A stretch of 41,374 bases of DNA from Antrodiella citrinella (lineage: Eukaryota > Basidiomycota > Agaricomycetes > Polyporales > Steccherinaceae). A program made the position numbers and the translations under genes. Under the pieces are notes generated by a model. The model had not been told where the DNA came from, made no database searches, and saw only the letters and a list, made by a program, of their open reading frames with translations. The DNA lies in contig SGPM01000250.1 of NCBI GenBank assembly GCA_004802725.1, positions 1-41,374 on the forward strand, given 5' to 3'. Of this stretch, positions 1 through 9,575 are shown one piece after another (within the stretch, counting starts at the first letter, position 1; each line of letters starts with the position of its first letter).

Positions 1-2
1 AC

Positions 3-971
3 TTCAAGAAGCACATGGTGCGTCTCGAGTGCCGCAGCGGACAAGTTTGCATCTGGGTTATAGATGTTTGGTCAGTACACCGCTCTCTCGAGTTCCGAAC
101 ATTCATCAGGACCACCTACCCTTGGATCATCCTTATCTACATCCCAGGCGGATGCACAGGTCTATATCAGGTGTGCGATGTCGCTATACAACGCCCTTTG
201 AAACTTGCCATCCGTTGTTCTGCCCACCACCATCTTGTTGAGGAGACTCTCCGGCAGCTTTCCAGCGGCGTCGAAGGAACGAAAGTCCTACTTGATAAGA
301 CAATTGGCGTCTTTCGTGATCGCTCCATTGTATGGCTCGTCAATGGATATGATGCTGTTAATGACCCAGAGTTCGTTGTTCAGGTGAGTGAACTTGACCT
401 CTTTAGATGGGCACTGATGAACTTACAATGTCCTTTGGTGCCGTCGCAGGGATGGGGGATGTGTAAAGCAGGTTCCTCGGGCTACAACCTCTCGTACGCA
501 AGCCTCATCAGTTTCGAGGCTCGTCAAGAGCTCAACCATCTTGCGACCACGGACCCCGAATTTTTCAAAGAGATAACCCAGAATGCCGACGGTGAAGAGC
601 TGCCTGACACGGAGCTTCATTTGCCTGAGGATGATTTCGACGAGGATGATGCTGAGGATGTGGATTCAGCTACGAAGATCAAGGACGTCATCAACGACAT
701 CCTCGACCCGTCTCGTCCGACTACACACCGCTTCAACGTTGGAAATCAGCTGGATTCGGACGATGAAGATGGGATAGAGGGCTTTGGCGCAGGTGATAGC
801 GACTCGGATGCTGATTACGAGCCCGCTGCCATAGTGGCCGAAGAGTTTGTGGTGGCAGTAGATGATCACTCGGTTGCTGAAGGTTTGCTGGGACGCGGAA
901 AACGAGTTCGGAAAGCAAGCCGTCGCTATCTCAGTGCTGACTGGTGCCGATACGATGACAACGACGAGTAG
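3..971 (+). CDS. DDE-superfamily transposase, C-terminal part (5' end outside window)
   Basis: The frame is open from base 3, so the gene begins upstream of the window. The block IDVWSVHRSLEFRTFI, followed by IYIPGGCTGLYQVCDVAIQR, is the hallmark of fungal DDE_1 (pogo/CENP-B-like) transposases, where the DVWSVH aspartate is a catalytic metal ligand. A 66-nt intron at 384-449 (gtgagt...cgcag) is a multiple of three with no stop, so the frame also reads through it. Splicing joins DPEFVVQ to GWGMCKAG and then NLSYASL, which fits the family better. The tail is acidic (EDDFDEDDAED) and ends in a basic GRGKRVRKASRR patch. The N-terminal DNA-binding domain and first catalytic residue lie outside. 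Activity cannot be judged. Confidence 0.75.
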   Translation, partial: FKKHMVRLECRSGQVCIWVIDVWSVHRSLEFRTFIRTTYPWIILIYIPGGCTGLYQVCDVAIQRPLKLAIRCSAHHHLVEETLRQLSSGVEGTKVLLDKTIGVFRDRSIVWLVNGYDAVNDPEFVVQVSELDLFRWALMNLQCPLVPSQGWGMCKAGSSGYNLSYASLISFEARQELNHLATTDPEFFKEITQNADGEELPDTELHLPEDDFDEDDAEDVDSATKIKDVINDILDPSRPTTHRFNVGNQLDSDDEDGIEGFGAGDSDSDADYEPAAIVAEEFVVAVDDHSVAEGLLGRGKRVRKASRRYLSADWCRYDDNDE

Positions 972-1169
972 GGGTCGGAGAGCCTTGTAGGGACGAAATG
1001 AATGTATGTATTGCGTAGATAAACGAGTAGATAGCGCCGCAGGCCTCGAAAACGAGCAGGAAAGTGAGATCTGAAAATGCGTTTGTCACAAGCGGCAGAT
1101 TGCCTTGTTACGCTGTGACACGTACCATATAGCGGCAACGGCAGGGGGTCCGTTACGCGTTATGTGCCG

Positions 1170-1823
1170 CTACGGTCGAAAGAGTACAGTAGTCTCAGGC
1201 TGTCCGGTGAGATCCCACGCAAATGGAACATAGACAATCTCATACCCAGGTGGGGCGACAAGGTGTACTCCGGGAGGAATATAAGGCCGCGGAGCGGGAC
1301 AGGCATGAGCGCGAGACTCCGACGTTGTCGCCTGTGGGATGAAATTCGGGAAAGCCTGGGATTGATAACGAGTATCAATATCCTGCACAGTATAGGATGT
1401 CGATGTGTTGTGATTCGTTACAGCAGACAGTGAGGTCTGTGGTTGGACCCGCACTGGAGGGATACGAGGATAGAGCCTGTCTTCAACGCTGAGGCGCTGC
1501 TGAGGCTGACGAGGGCCATAGGACAACATGGGATTGGTCGGGGTACCGCAGCGGGAACGCTCACTGGAAAGTTCGGGAAGCTCTGTGAAGCCAGCCAGGG
1601 GACTGCACGGCGAAGGATAGAACTCATTCGAGCTGAGGATTCCAGGAGAGCTGTTCTTGTCATTTTTCGGTGCGTCGGATATGACATCCGAGTCGCCGTT
1701 GTTGTCGTGGATCCCTTCCACATAACCATGTGGATGCTCGTCCGTGCATTGCCGCGGTAATACCGACTCTAATGTCATCCTCACAACGAGCGAAGACACG
1801 TGGGTCGTTGATTTAGTTTCCAT
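1170..1823 (-). CDS. hypothetical proline-rich protein
   Basis: An open frame of 217 codons from the ATG at 1823 to a TAG at 1170. I do not recognise the family. The product is rich in Pro, Ser and Gln, including RVQPQTSL and PAPRPYIPPGVHLVAPPGYE, and ends with YVPFAWDLTGQPETTVLFRP. No membrane segment or catalytic motif is visible. The frame stays open upstream to about 1946, but that part starts with a good donor (gtgagt) and has a CCCCAG acceptor at 1853-1858, so it may be an intron. In that case the true start is in an upstream exon I could not define. The C-terminal PPGYEIVYVPFAW looks like a protein segment rather than noise, but this remains a weak model. Confidence 0.4.
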   Translation of the reverse strand: METKSTTHVSSLVVRMTLESVLPRQCTDEHPHGYVEGIHDNNGDSDVISDAPKNDKNSSPGILSSNEFYPSPCSPLAGFTELPELSSERSRCGTPTNPMLSYGPRQPQQRLSVEDRLYPRIPPVRVQPQTSLSAVTNHNTSTSYTVQDIDTRYQSQAFPNFIPQATTSESRAHACPAPRPYIPPGVHLVAPPGYEIVYVPFAWDLTGQPETTVLFRP

Positions 1824-1946
1824 GTAGGCAAGTAGAACGTTGCAACTTGGGTCTGGGGAGACTAGTATCTTGAATGAAGTAGACGAGTCATCAGTATTTA
1901 AGATCCAAGATCGAAGTCGAAGTCGACATGGGAATAAAATACTCAC

Positions 1947-2818
1947 CGATGTGCTTTTAGATGGTGCTCAGACTTGCAGTATTTCATTTTGTGCCCAAGA
2001 TATATTGGAATTCGACGACAAAGCAAACATGCTAGCTTTGTGAGGTGCATTGACCAAGGCTGCGTGGCGGTCAAAGCAAGATCAAAGAGATCGCCGTGCC
2101 ACACTGATCATGTCAATCCTGCATCAGCGCTTTGAAAGTTGAACTGTACGAGCTTATCATTCACTGACTTATGAGAAAGTTAGTAGAAGCACGTATTTGT
2201 CGTACGTAGCAAGCTCAAGTTGAAAGTTTGACTCAGATGACTGCAGAATTTGACTCGGACGGCAGGGCTGAGCCTCAGCTAATAGCTATAGGCGCGTCTG
2301 CGCTCGGGTCGCAACGGGCCGAAGGACGATTGGAGGAGAGCGCTGGAGCAAACAAGTCTGACTTGACTACCGGAAAGGTCATGCATACGCTGAGCACACG
2401 AAAATCAAAAAGTCTAATGTCATTGAGAAGTTCATCTGCCTGCCTACAACGAGTACTGACTTCCTCGCACCCTCTCCCGCGTCGGAGTTAGCCCGAACCG
2501 ACATACTACTGTACAATCTCTCTCCGGACAACAGCTTTGCATACCTACCTTCAAACTATTTGATACAATAATGATACAAAGAAAACAGACAATAGATAGG
2601 TTGTGCGTGCAAACACCGGACCAACGCTTTTCAACGTCTTTTTTTGAAGGTTACGGCGGATCGATTGCACGTTCGAAATTCGTGGGGGGTCATAGCAATT
2701 TTACTTCGCATACACGAAGGCCCCTGCAAAGAGAACAATGATTTAGGAATGATGGATGTTGTTCTCGAACAATATAAACTGACCATATGGGCATTGACGT
2801 CTCAGACGAGACCTTCCT
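1947..2818. other. no supported gene
   Basis: About 870 bases with only short frames on both strands. It may hold the upstream exon and promoter of the proline-rich gene and the 3' end of the next gene. I see no repeat, RNA gene or family motif. Confidence 0.5.
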
Positions 2819-4108
2819 TCACAACCTCGCACCCCCAAATGCCCCCCGCCCACCCGCACCCGCAACCTGAGGCCCTTCGTATCCCTCGTTGAACTTGTCA
2901 AAATCCAGGTCCGAGTCGCTCATGAAGTCCGAGTACGAGTCACTAATGCCGTACCTCTTGCACATCTTGTTGATACACTCCTCGACCTCCGGCTCGACGT
3001 CCGACTCTTCAGCGATGTCCTCGTCGGTACCATAGTGCGTAGACTGTGGCGTGGGATAACGAGCATCCAAGGAAGTAGGGATGGCAGCATGGTGCGACTG
3101 AGAACGAGCAGCGCGTAGGTATGTCCCGTTGAGGGCTTCATCGATACGGCGGAACAAGTCGGCTGTGGAATTGGATGGATGGGTGACACGGTTCGTCGCA
3201 GGGGAAGTGGAGGAAGACGGCGGCTGCATTGGGGTAGAGGTGGTCCTCGTGGTGGCAGGTAGTCGGGAAGCTAAGGGAGGATGCATTGAAATAGAGGCAT
3301 TCCTTGAAGTGGCAGGTAGCCGGGAGGGCGGGGGTGGCTGCATCGGGATGGAGATGGTCCTCGTAGTAGCAGGTCGTCGCGTGACAGGTAGTCGACGGAT
3401 GTGTGATGCTGAAAGCGGCTGCATTGGGATGGAGCGGGTCCTCGTATAAACAGGTAGTTTGGATGGTGAAGGAGGATGCATTGGGATAGAGGTATTTCTT
3501 GCAGCGGCAGGTACTCGGGAGGGTGGTGTTAGCTGTATCGGGACGGAAGTGGTCCTTGGGGTAGTGGATAGTCGCGCGAAAGACGACCGACGAGCGGTGA
3601 TGGAGGCTGAAGGTGAACGCATTGGGATGACGGTGGCATGAGTAGCAGCAGATACTCTCGCGAGGGATGGCATAACACGTCGAACGGGGATGGGGAATTG
3701 GACAGGGGAGCGGTCTTCAGAGTCACTAGTGATGATGCTGCCCGTGACTTGAAGATCGGCGGACACTGCAACACTACCACCAACATCTGCCGCGTCCTCT
3801 ACTTCACCAGATCCAACAACACTTGAGTCAGATGATGCGTCTGAGAACACCATCGAGCCCTCGCTGGGACTACCTCGCCCGTCCATTTCCATCTGCGCCT
3901 TCACGACTTCGATGTCGACGTCGCGAAATACGTTGTCATGAGTGAGAGCTTTCGCCTTGCACTGATAGCGTAGCTTGGCGTCCAGCGGTAGTCGAGCCCA
4001 TCCCTTCAGCGTAGTAGCGAAGAAGCGTATCTTGGCACCGACAGAATCTCCTAGGATGGAGGCGGAGCCTTCGTACCAAAGGGCGAAACCCTCAGGATGC
4101 TCGATCAT
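2819..4108 (-). CDS. acidic/Ser-Pro-rich protein with HMG-box-like N-terminus and internal tandem repeat
   Basis: A single open exon of 429 codons. The ATG at 4108 is the first in frame and has a good context (cATCATGATC). Residues 1-60 (EGFALWYEG, KIRFFATTLKGWARLPLDAK, YQCKAKAL) have the spacing of a short HMG box: F-x-L-W/Y, later LKxWxxL, then AKxxYxxxAKAL. This is suggestive only. Residues about 165-310 hold at least five degenerate repeats of about 17-22 residues built on PA-TR-T-SIPMQPPSPSRL. The C-terminus is acidic and Asp/Ser-rich (SDSYSDFMSDSDLDFD) and ends in a short Gly-rich tail. A nuclear, possibly DNA-binding role is inferred. No neighbour helps. Confidence 0.6.
   Translation of the reverse strand: MIEHPEGFALWYEGSASILGDSVGAKIRFFATTLKGWARLPLDAKLRYQCKAKALTHDNVFRDVDIEVVKAQMEMDGRGSPSEGSMVFSDASSDSSVVGSGEVEDAADVGGSVAVSADLQVTGSIITSDSEDRSPVQFPIPVRRVMPSLARVSAATHATVIPMRSPSASITARRSSFARLSTTPRTTSVPIQLTPPSRVPAAARNTSIPMHPPSPSKLPVYTRTRSIPMQPLSASHIRRLPVTRRPATTRTISIPMQPPPPSRLPATSRNASISMHPPLASRLPATTRTTSTPMQPPSSSTSPATNRVTHPSNSTADLFRRIDEALNGTYLRAARSQSHHAAIPTSLDARYPTPQSTHYGTDEDIAEESDVEPEVEECINKMCKRYGISDSYSDFMSDSDLDFDKFNEGYEGPQVAGAGGRGAFGGARL
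3150..3640 (-). repeat. degenerate coding tandem repeat, about 50-66 bp units
   Basis: On the plus strand the sequence repeats phrases such as gcattgggatrgagg.gg.cct, then cgtagtggcaggtagtcg. Each unit encodes one copy of the T-S-I-P-M-Q/H-P-P repeat. At least six units are recognisable (SIPMHPP, SIPMQPL, SIPMQPP, SISMHPP, STPMQPP and VPIQLTPP). The units have diverged, which argues for an old repeat rather than a recent expansion. Confidence 0.7.
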
Positions 4109-4117
4109 GATGGACAC

Positions 4118-5480
4118 GTGGTCGAGTTAATGGTGAATGAGTGAAGGAACTGAAGCAAATGATGATGTGAAATAGGAAAAGTCGGAAGAATGAAAGGCGT
4201 GGAAGAGGTGGCCAGGAGCTGAACGTGAATCCAGGACCCCAAAGCGGACTTTCGGCTAAGACAATGGCCACCAGCCACGCGGGCGCTACTTCAAGGTGCG
4301 GATGGCCCTCAGCCATCTCACCGTTCACCGACGATGTCGATGAGGGTGACGAAGACAAACGCAAGATCTGTTGAGTACTCGATTTTCTTCCCAGTGTATT
4401 CTCAAGCGCCAATTTGAGCGTTGTCTTCGCAGGAAACTACGTCGGGTTGACGTCCTGGCGAATCGCGTAAACCTGATCTCACAGAAATTTTGCACTGTGA
4501 CAGACGTTATCAGCAGACGACTTCTAGATCTACGAATGCAACCTTCTCACTTGTATTCTTGGTCTCCGAACGTTGAGTCGATGGTCTGTGGCCGTTGGGT
4601 ATCCGATGCTCATGTGCCTTTAGACATGGCTCAAACCCGAGACAAGGTAAGAATGTCTGTCATATACCGTAAATGCACGATTTTGAATGATTTCTGGCGC
4701 AGGTTGTCTAAAATAGCATTGTCGGTACAAACGCTATTTTGTGCCACTTTGCGATTTCAGACGTCCGAATATTACTGCCAACAACATCTTTGTGAATAAT
4801 CCAGTGCGTTAGCTAAAGTTGTAACAGATGTGTAACGCATTGACGTACACCATCGATCATCACTCACAGTTTTTCGACCCACTATCTTCTCGCTGTGGCC
4901 ACAGTTTGGATACGTGCCGTATGGTACGATATATAGGCGCCCATGTTTCTAACGCGTCACAGAGTCATTTCGTATCTTCGGAAGTGGACACATCGACAGG
5001 CGGGAAATCGAACGAAAAGCCTGGTCATTTAAGAGACATAGTACGACGCACTTTGAGGTGATTTGAGTGCTGCCCTAAGATAGAAGATCACTGAAGATCA
5101 TGTTCTTTGGTTTCGTCGTTTGCTGACAGAACTCCGAAGATTAAAAGCATTGGAAGATGGGATAGTTTTTATGTTTCGATTGGATTTGGGTGTTGCTTAG
5201 ATGGATAACAGGGTACGGAGGCCTAGGTTGGCACTGGGAAAGTAAAAGTCAAAGCGTCGAAACGATGCGACAAGAGCCACAGGTGCCAGGAGGGACCTCG
5301 GACACTCTGTTGCCATCCGACACTACTGAAACTTGCTTTTCGGAGCCGTGGTAGCGTTCGCAAAGTCGTTGGATGAATACATCGACTGAGGAATGTTTCA
5401 ACCGATGTTACTGAATGAGTTCGAGATTGCGTCGCAGGTCGAAGGAGCTTGAAGGACCAATGAAGGTTCAAAGTTCAAAC
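4118..5480. other. no supported gene
   Basis: About 1.36 kb. Frames of up to 142 codons occur on the plus strand near 4371-4799 but have no recognisable motif, no clear splice pattern and no homology I know. I see no RNA gene. It probably contains the promoter of the minus-strand gene to its left and the upstream region of the DUF6535 relic to its right. Confidence 0.5.
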
Positions 5481-5486
5481 TTGTAC

Positions 5487-5518
5487 AGAAATTAGGCGCG
5501 GCGTTGAGTGCCTGTAAA
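5487..5518 (-). repeat. dispersed ~32-bp GC-rich motif, copy 1
   Basis: The plus strand reads agaaattaggcgcgg followed by cgttgagtgcctgtaaa. The reverse complement recurs base for base at 28065-28096, and close variants lie upstream of both HSP20 genes. Here it sits just upstream of the first exon of the DUF6535 relic, pointing away from it, exactly as copy 3 does for the intact DUF6535 gene. Confidence 0.8.
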
Positions 5519-5544
5519 GGAGATGCTGTTATCATAAGCCCGTG

Positions 5545-8500
5545 ACTCAACCGGCACGTTTCCTCTCGGAATCGTTGCCACTGCTGTACTACTCCTAGAC
5601 TAGGCTCTGATCTGAAGGTGATATTACTCGAGAGCACCGCAGAGTCACGACTCGGAACACGTTTTAAACGCGGCCGTGATGCGGACAGGAACTCCAGCAA
5701 AAGCGTTTCCGGAGATGATACTGGTCCTGGTCCTGTTGCCGCAGAAACAGCCAACAACAACATTCGGGTTGATAAAAACACCGTAGGACTAGAGTGAGTA
5801 TAATATATGCTTTGTTAGCTCACGACGCTCACTCACCTTCAATAATGGTACAGCTTCTCTACAGCATTATCTGCTCTAGAGCATGTACTCGACGTTCTAC
5901 AGCGGTCCAAGATTGCCCCACCAAAGGCAGACAGCTGGGCCCTTCTCTGGAGCCGCTACAAGTCCTTGGCAGATGAATATGACGATGATCTCGTGAAGAG
6001 ATATCGGGAGGACATGGAGACGTCCAGTATATTTGTAAGACTTCGACCACGTCGTCGTCATCGTCGTCGTCGTCAAGAGCGCTCACTCTTGCATTTACAG
6101 GCTGGTCTCTTCTCTGTTGTCGTGGCCACCGTAGCGAGCATGACGCTCCCAACTCTCAGCGCCGATCCCAACCTCAAGACACAGATCGTCCTGCAGGCTA
6201 TCCTGCTCTCCCTCAATCACACTGCTGGAAATCCTGCCGAGATCGCCACCTCTGTCAGGTGGAACGGCCCCAGCATTTCCGACCTCTGGGTGCAGTCACT
6301 CCTCTATGCTGGCCTCACGTGCAGTCTCTTTGGCCGCTCTCGGTTCCGTCATGGGTAGGCAATGGCTTGGCAAGTACAGCAGTATCGGGGAGCACGGCAC
6401 GCTCGAGGACCGCTGCAGGGAAAGGCAACGGAAGTTCGATGCGTTGAAGACGTGGCACTTCTTTAGTGTCCTCGAGGCCATCCCCATCCTTCTCCAGGCG
6501 TCCCTCCTCCTATTCGGTTTGGGGTTGAGCGCATACATGTGGAGTCAAACCGCCGTTGTCGCCGCCATCCTCATCGCGATGAACGGTGTTGGTGCTTTTG
6601 TCTATTTCTGGTTCATCAAATCGTCGGCGCAACATCCAGACTGTCCCTTCTACAGTCCGCTATCCGTCAGGTTACGCTCCACGGTCCAGTCAGTCGCTAT
6701 CCTATGGGGAAAGAGAGCTTTGTACTGGGAGCGGCTTCGTAAAGCTGTGTCCTCCGTCACATTAGTATTTGTTGCCTTTCTGAATGCATATATCTGGATT
6801 TCTTTAGTTGCAGGATCTGTAGCTCTGTCCTCCTGGATGCGTTCATTCATGTGTGGGGCGGTGGCAGATGAAGACGCTCTACCGCTTCGCACTACACCTC
6901 GTCCTACCCCCATGCAAAAGCTTCGAACAATCCTTGGAGCGGTACCGCAGCTGCTCCAAACCTGCTCTTCTCGCATCCTGGGTCTACTGTGTCATTTACT
7001 TACGTCCTCTCATACTATCGCCCAAAAGCTTCCGACGATCATGATCATCAAAATCGTACAACAGTCGCTCCAAACTTCCTCTTCCCGCATCCTGGATGCA
7101 ATCCGTTGGGTGCCTGTTTCCGATGATCCAGTGTCCAGCGACAATGCTATCACTGTAGCGGCGGCTGCATGGCTCTGGGAGACGTCGACCGATCCGATTA
7201 CACGCGACGATACGATGCAGCTCGTGCCGGAGATGCCTAGTGGCATGTTCGCGAATCGATTCTCCCTCCGCTATTTGGATTTCCTCCTGGACCGGATGGT
7301 GGAGTGCGTTGATCGTGGTGATGGTATACATGGGGTCAAGTTCATGTCGTTTGGACGTGCGTACCTCGTATTGCATGTTGAACTGCTGGCCTTCCGAGAT
7401 CCTCACCATGACATCAATGTATGGGCCAAACAGACGGATCGTTGCTCCAAAGTGAAACACCTTAAGGTCGTGATGTTGCCTTTCCTGCACGCCTCCACTG
7501 ATTCCGGGGAGGATCCCAACCTTCTTCGCCTCCTGCATATCACTTTGAACAACTTCTACTTGTATGCGAAACACTTCGACGTCTCACACCCACTCGAAGT
7601 ATTCTCTATCAATGCTTACGATGCACGAGCACAGTCCACGTCAAACTTATACATCACAACTCTCCTCTACCTGGGTCATCTTCGTGCAGATAACTACATA
7701 AAAATGGATCATGACGACCTGGAATGGCTCTCGTACGTGGTCGCACACTGTGGGCACATCTCCGAGCGAGACCGCGACCATGATCCGAGTCGGCTCCTGT
7801 TGGTGGCATTGGCGATGGTGCTGGGATATGACCATCTAGCTATCACTGCAGATATACAGAGGTCCGTGCCATGTTTTTCCCGTCCATGTACTTGGACGCT
7901 GAACCATTCTGGACTACTATAGCTCGGTTGAGGCGGCGAGGTATATAATGTCATGCGTGGAGAATGATGGAGGGTCTCGTTACTTTGGGAATTGGAATCA
8001 AGGCGCGGAATTATCCGACCAAACAGTTGCTTGACAGATTGGACGGGGTTCTCGTAATCGTTAGGAGTGCGGTAGATCCAGATTCGCTGAGGCGCGAAAG
8101 AGACAGTCTGGGATGGGGTACAGTCTCCGATCTTGCTAGACATTGGATAGGAGATGCCCTTTCGCACCAACCGGACAACGAGTTGTGGAAACACCCAGTT
8201 TTTTCCCGAATTCTGGAGCTGAATGTCACCGTCCTCAGTCCTGTACTCATTGGCATAGACAACTTACCCATGCCTACGCATTCTTGCCGCCTCCTACCGA
8301 CCACCGACTCGTTCCTGTGGTTATCAACATATCTCGAGGCTCTTGCGGTTACGGTCGGTTCGAACTCTGTGATGGATACGAGCGAACAAGCGTCAGACCT
8401 GTGGAACACCATCGCCAATGTTTTCTTGCTCATGTCTTCAAGTTCTTTCTCATCCGATCGGGCTCGCGTTATAGTGGATGGTCACTCCGCGCTCATCAAC

Positions 8501-9240
8501 ACTATCAGGTGGGCAATGTCAGTCGTGACGACTCAGGATTGGGAGCGGGAGGTTGACGTATCACGACTGTACCGACTGCAATGTGCTACACTCTGTCTCC
8601 TTCATTCTCCGATCCTCGCATCATTGATCTCTACCGAACATCCACAAGACAACCTTCTGCGCAACGACATCCTTGATCTCCTCAAGCACCTTTCCACTGG
8701 CAACCAGAAAGCTTACCAGTATCCCCAACATGTTTCTGATCAACTTTCCTGGCAAGATCATCCTGACGTTGCTTGCGTCAGAACGGCCGTGGATGTCATC
8801 CGCGGGCTTGTTCGGTTCCAAGACGGGCGGAGGCTGAATGACTCGCAGGCCGATGAGGAGTGGTCGGCCAATCCAGCCAGCGATCTCTTTCTTCGCGTAT
8901 GGATTCAGATCATCTATGGCTGGTTATCCAACTGGAATATTTATGGGCCAGAACTCCCGCCAGAGATGATATACCTCTTCTCGACCAATCTGTTGCTGCG
9001 CTGCACGATGTTGCGCCAGCCAACGGAGTCATGGTTGAATGGCCGCTCTGCCATTTCCAGACACGCGGTCGCCACGGTCGCAAGCGCTGCGGCTTGGAGT
9101 GGATGGGACGCTTGGGAGAAATCAACAGATCGCAGTGTCGAGAAACGGACGACGCTCATTGGGCGTACCGTACAGGTCCTGAATAGCATGCCCGAGACCG
9201 GATGGAAAGATGCCTTCTCGTGGCTGAGACGTCGTGTACA
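5545..9240 (+). pseudogene. decayed DUF6535 membrane-protein gene
   Basis: This is a paralogue of the minus-strand gene at 23850-27562, sharing its exon layout. Exon 1 ends at 5793, exon 2 is 5854-6034 (181 nt in both copies), exon 3 starts at 6101 (AGLFSVVVATVASMTLPTLS), and exon 4 starts at 7923. Four lesions are seen. Exon 1 has no in-frame ATG back to a stop near 5543. One extra base near 6331-6343 breaks SLLYAGLTCSLF before GRQWLGKYSS. A second mismatch of 13 bases lies at about 7990-8025, just before QLLDRLDG. The C-terminus diverges after ETGW near 9206 and runs into unrelated pyrimidine-rich DNA. Long frames remain open (6342-7861 and 8030-9200), so decay is recent or purifying selection lasted long. 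Membrane spans resemble those of the intact copy. The small indels could in part be sequencing errors, but the missing start and end cannot. Confidence 0.8.
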
Positions 9241-9575
9241 CTGGTATATCGGTCTAAATAGACCTCCAGTTCAGTTTCATTTTCATTTTCAACTCCGTTC
9301 CTGTTCTCGTTCTCTCGTTTGCTCCTTCTTGACTCCTCTCTCCCCGCTCTCATACTACTTTCTTGCTACAATAAGTTACCATTTCCGCGTTCCACGCATT
9401 CTTAATTTTGGTTCTTTCCCGCCTAATCTCAGTCCATACCACATCCCCCTCGTTGTTCACTGCCCCCATGCTCTGTTACTGTAGATTGCGTTGTAGTTTT
9501 GTCTACCATAGGGCCCGGCCCTGCACGACAATAAATGATGAAGACAAAAAAGAAATCTCGTGGCAAACCACGGTG
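9241..9575. other. non-coding, pyrimidine-rich
   Basis: A T/C-rich stretch (ttcattttcattttcaactc, then tctcgttctctcg) replaces the expected C-terminal coding part of the DUF6535 relic. No gene, repeat unit or RNA is recognised. Confidence 0.6.

Noticed and set aside
5398..5781. Minus-strand frame with a signal-peptide-like start (MLLLAVSAATG)
   Set aside because: It is the antisense of exon 1 of the DUF6535 relic, whose plus-strand frame and splice donor match the intact paralogue. No homology seen.
6047..6075. GTC/CGT microsatellite
   Set aside because: A short simple repeat inside the second intron of the DUF6535 relic. The homologous intron in the intact gene has a shorter version; no function implied.
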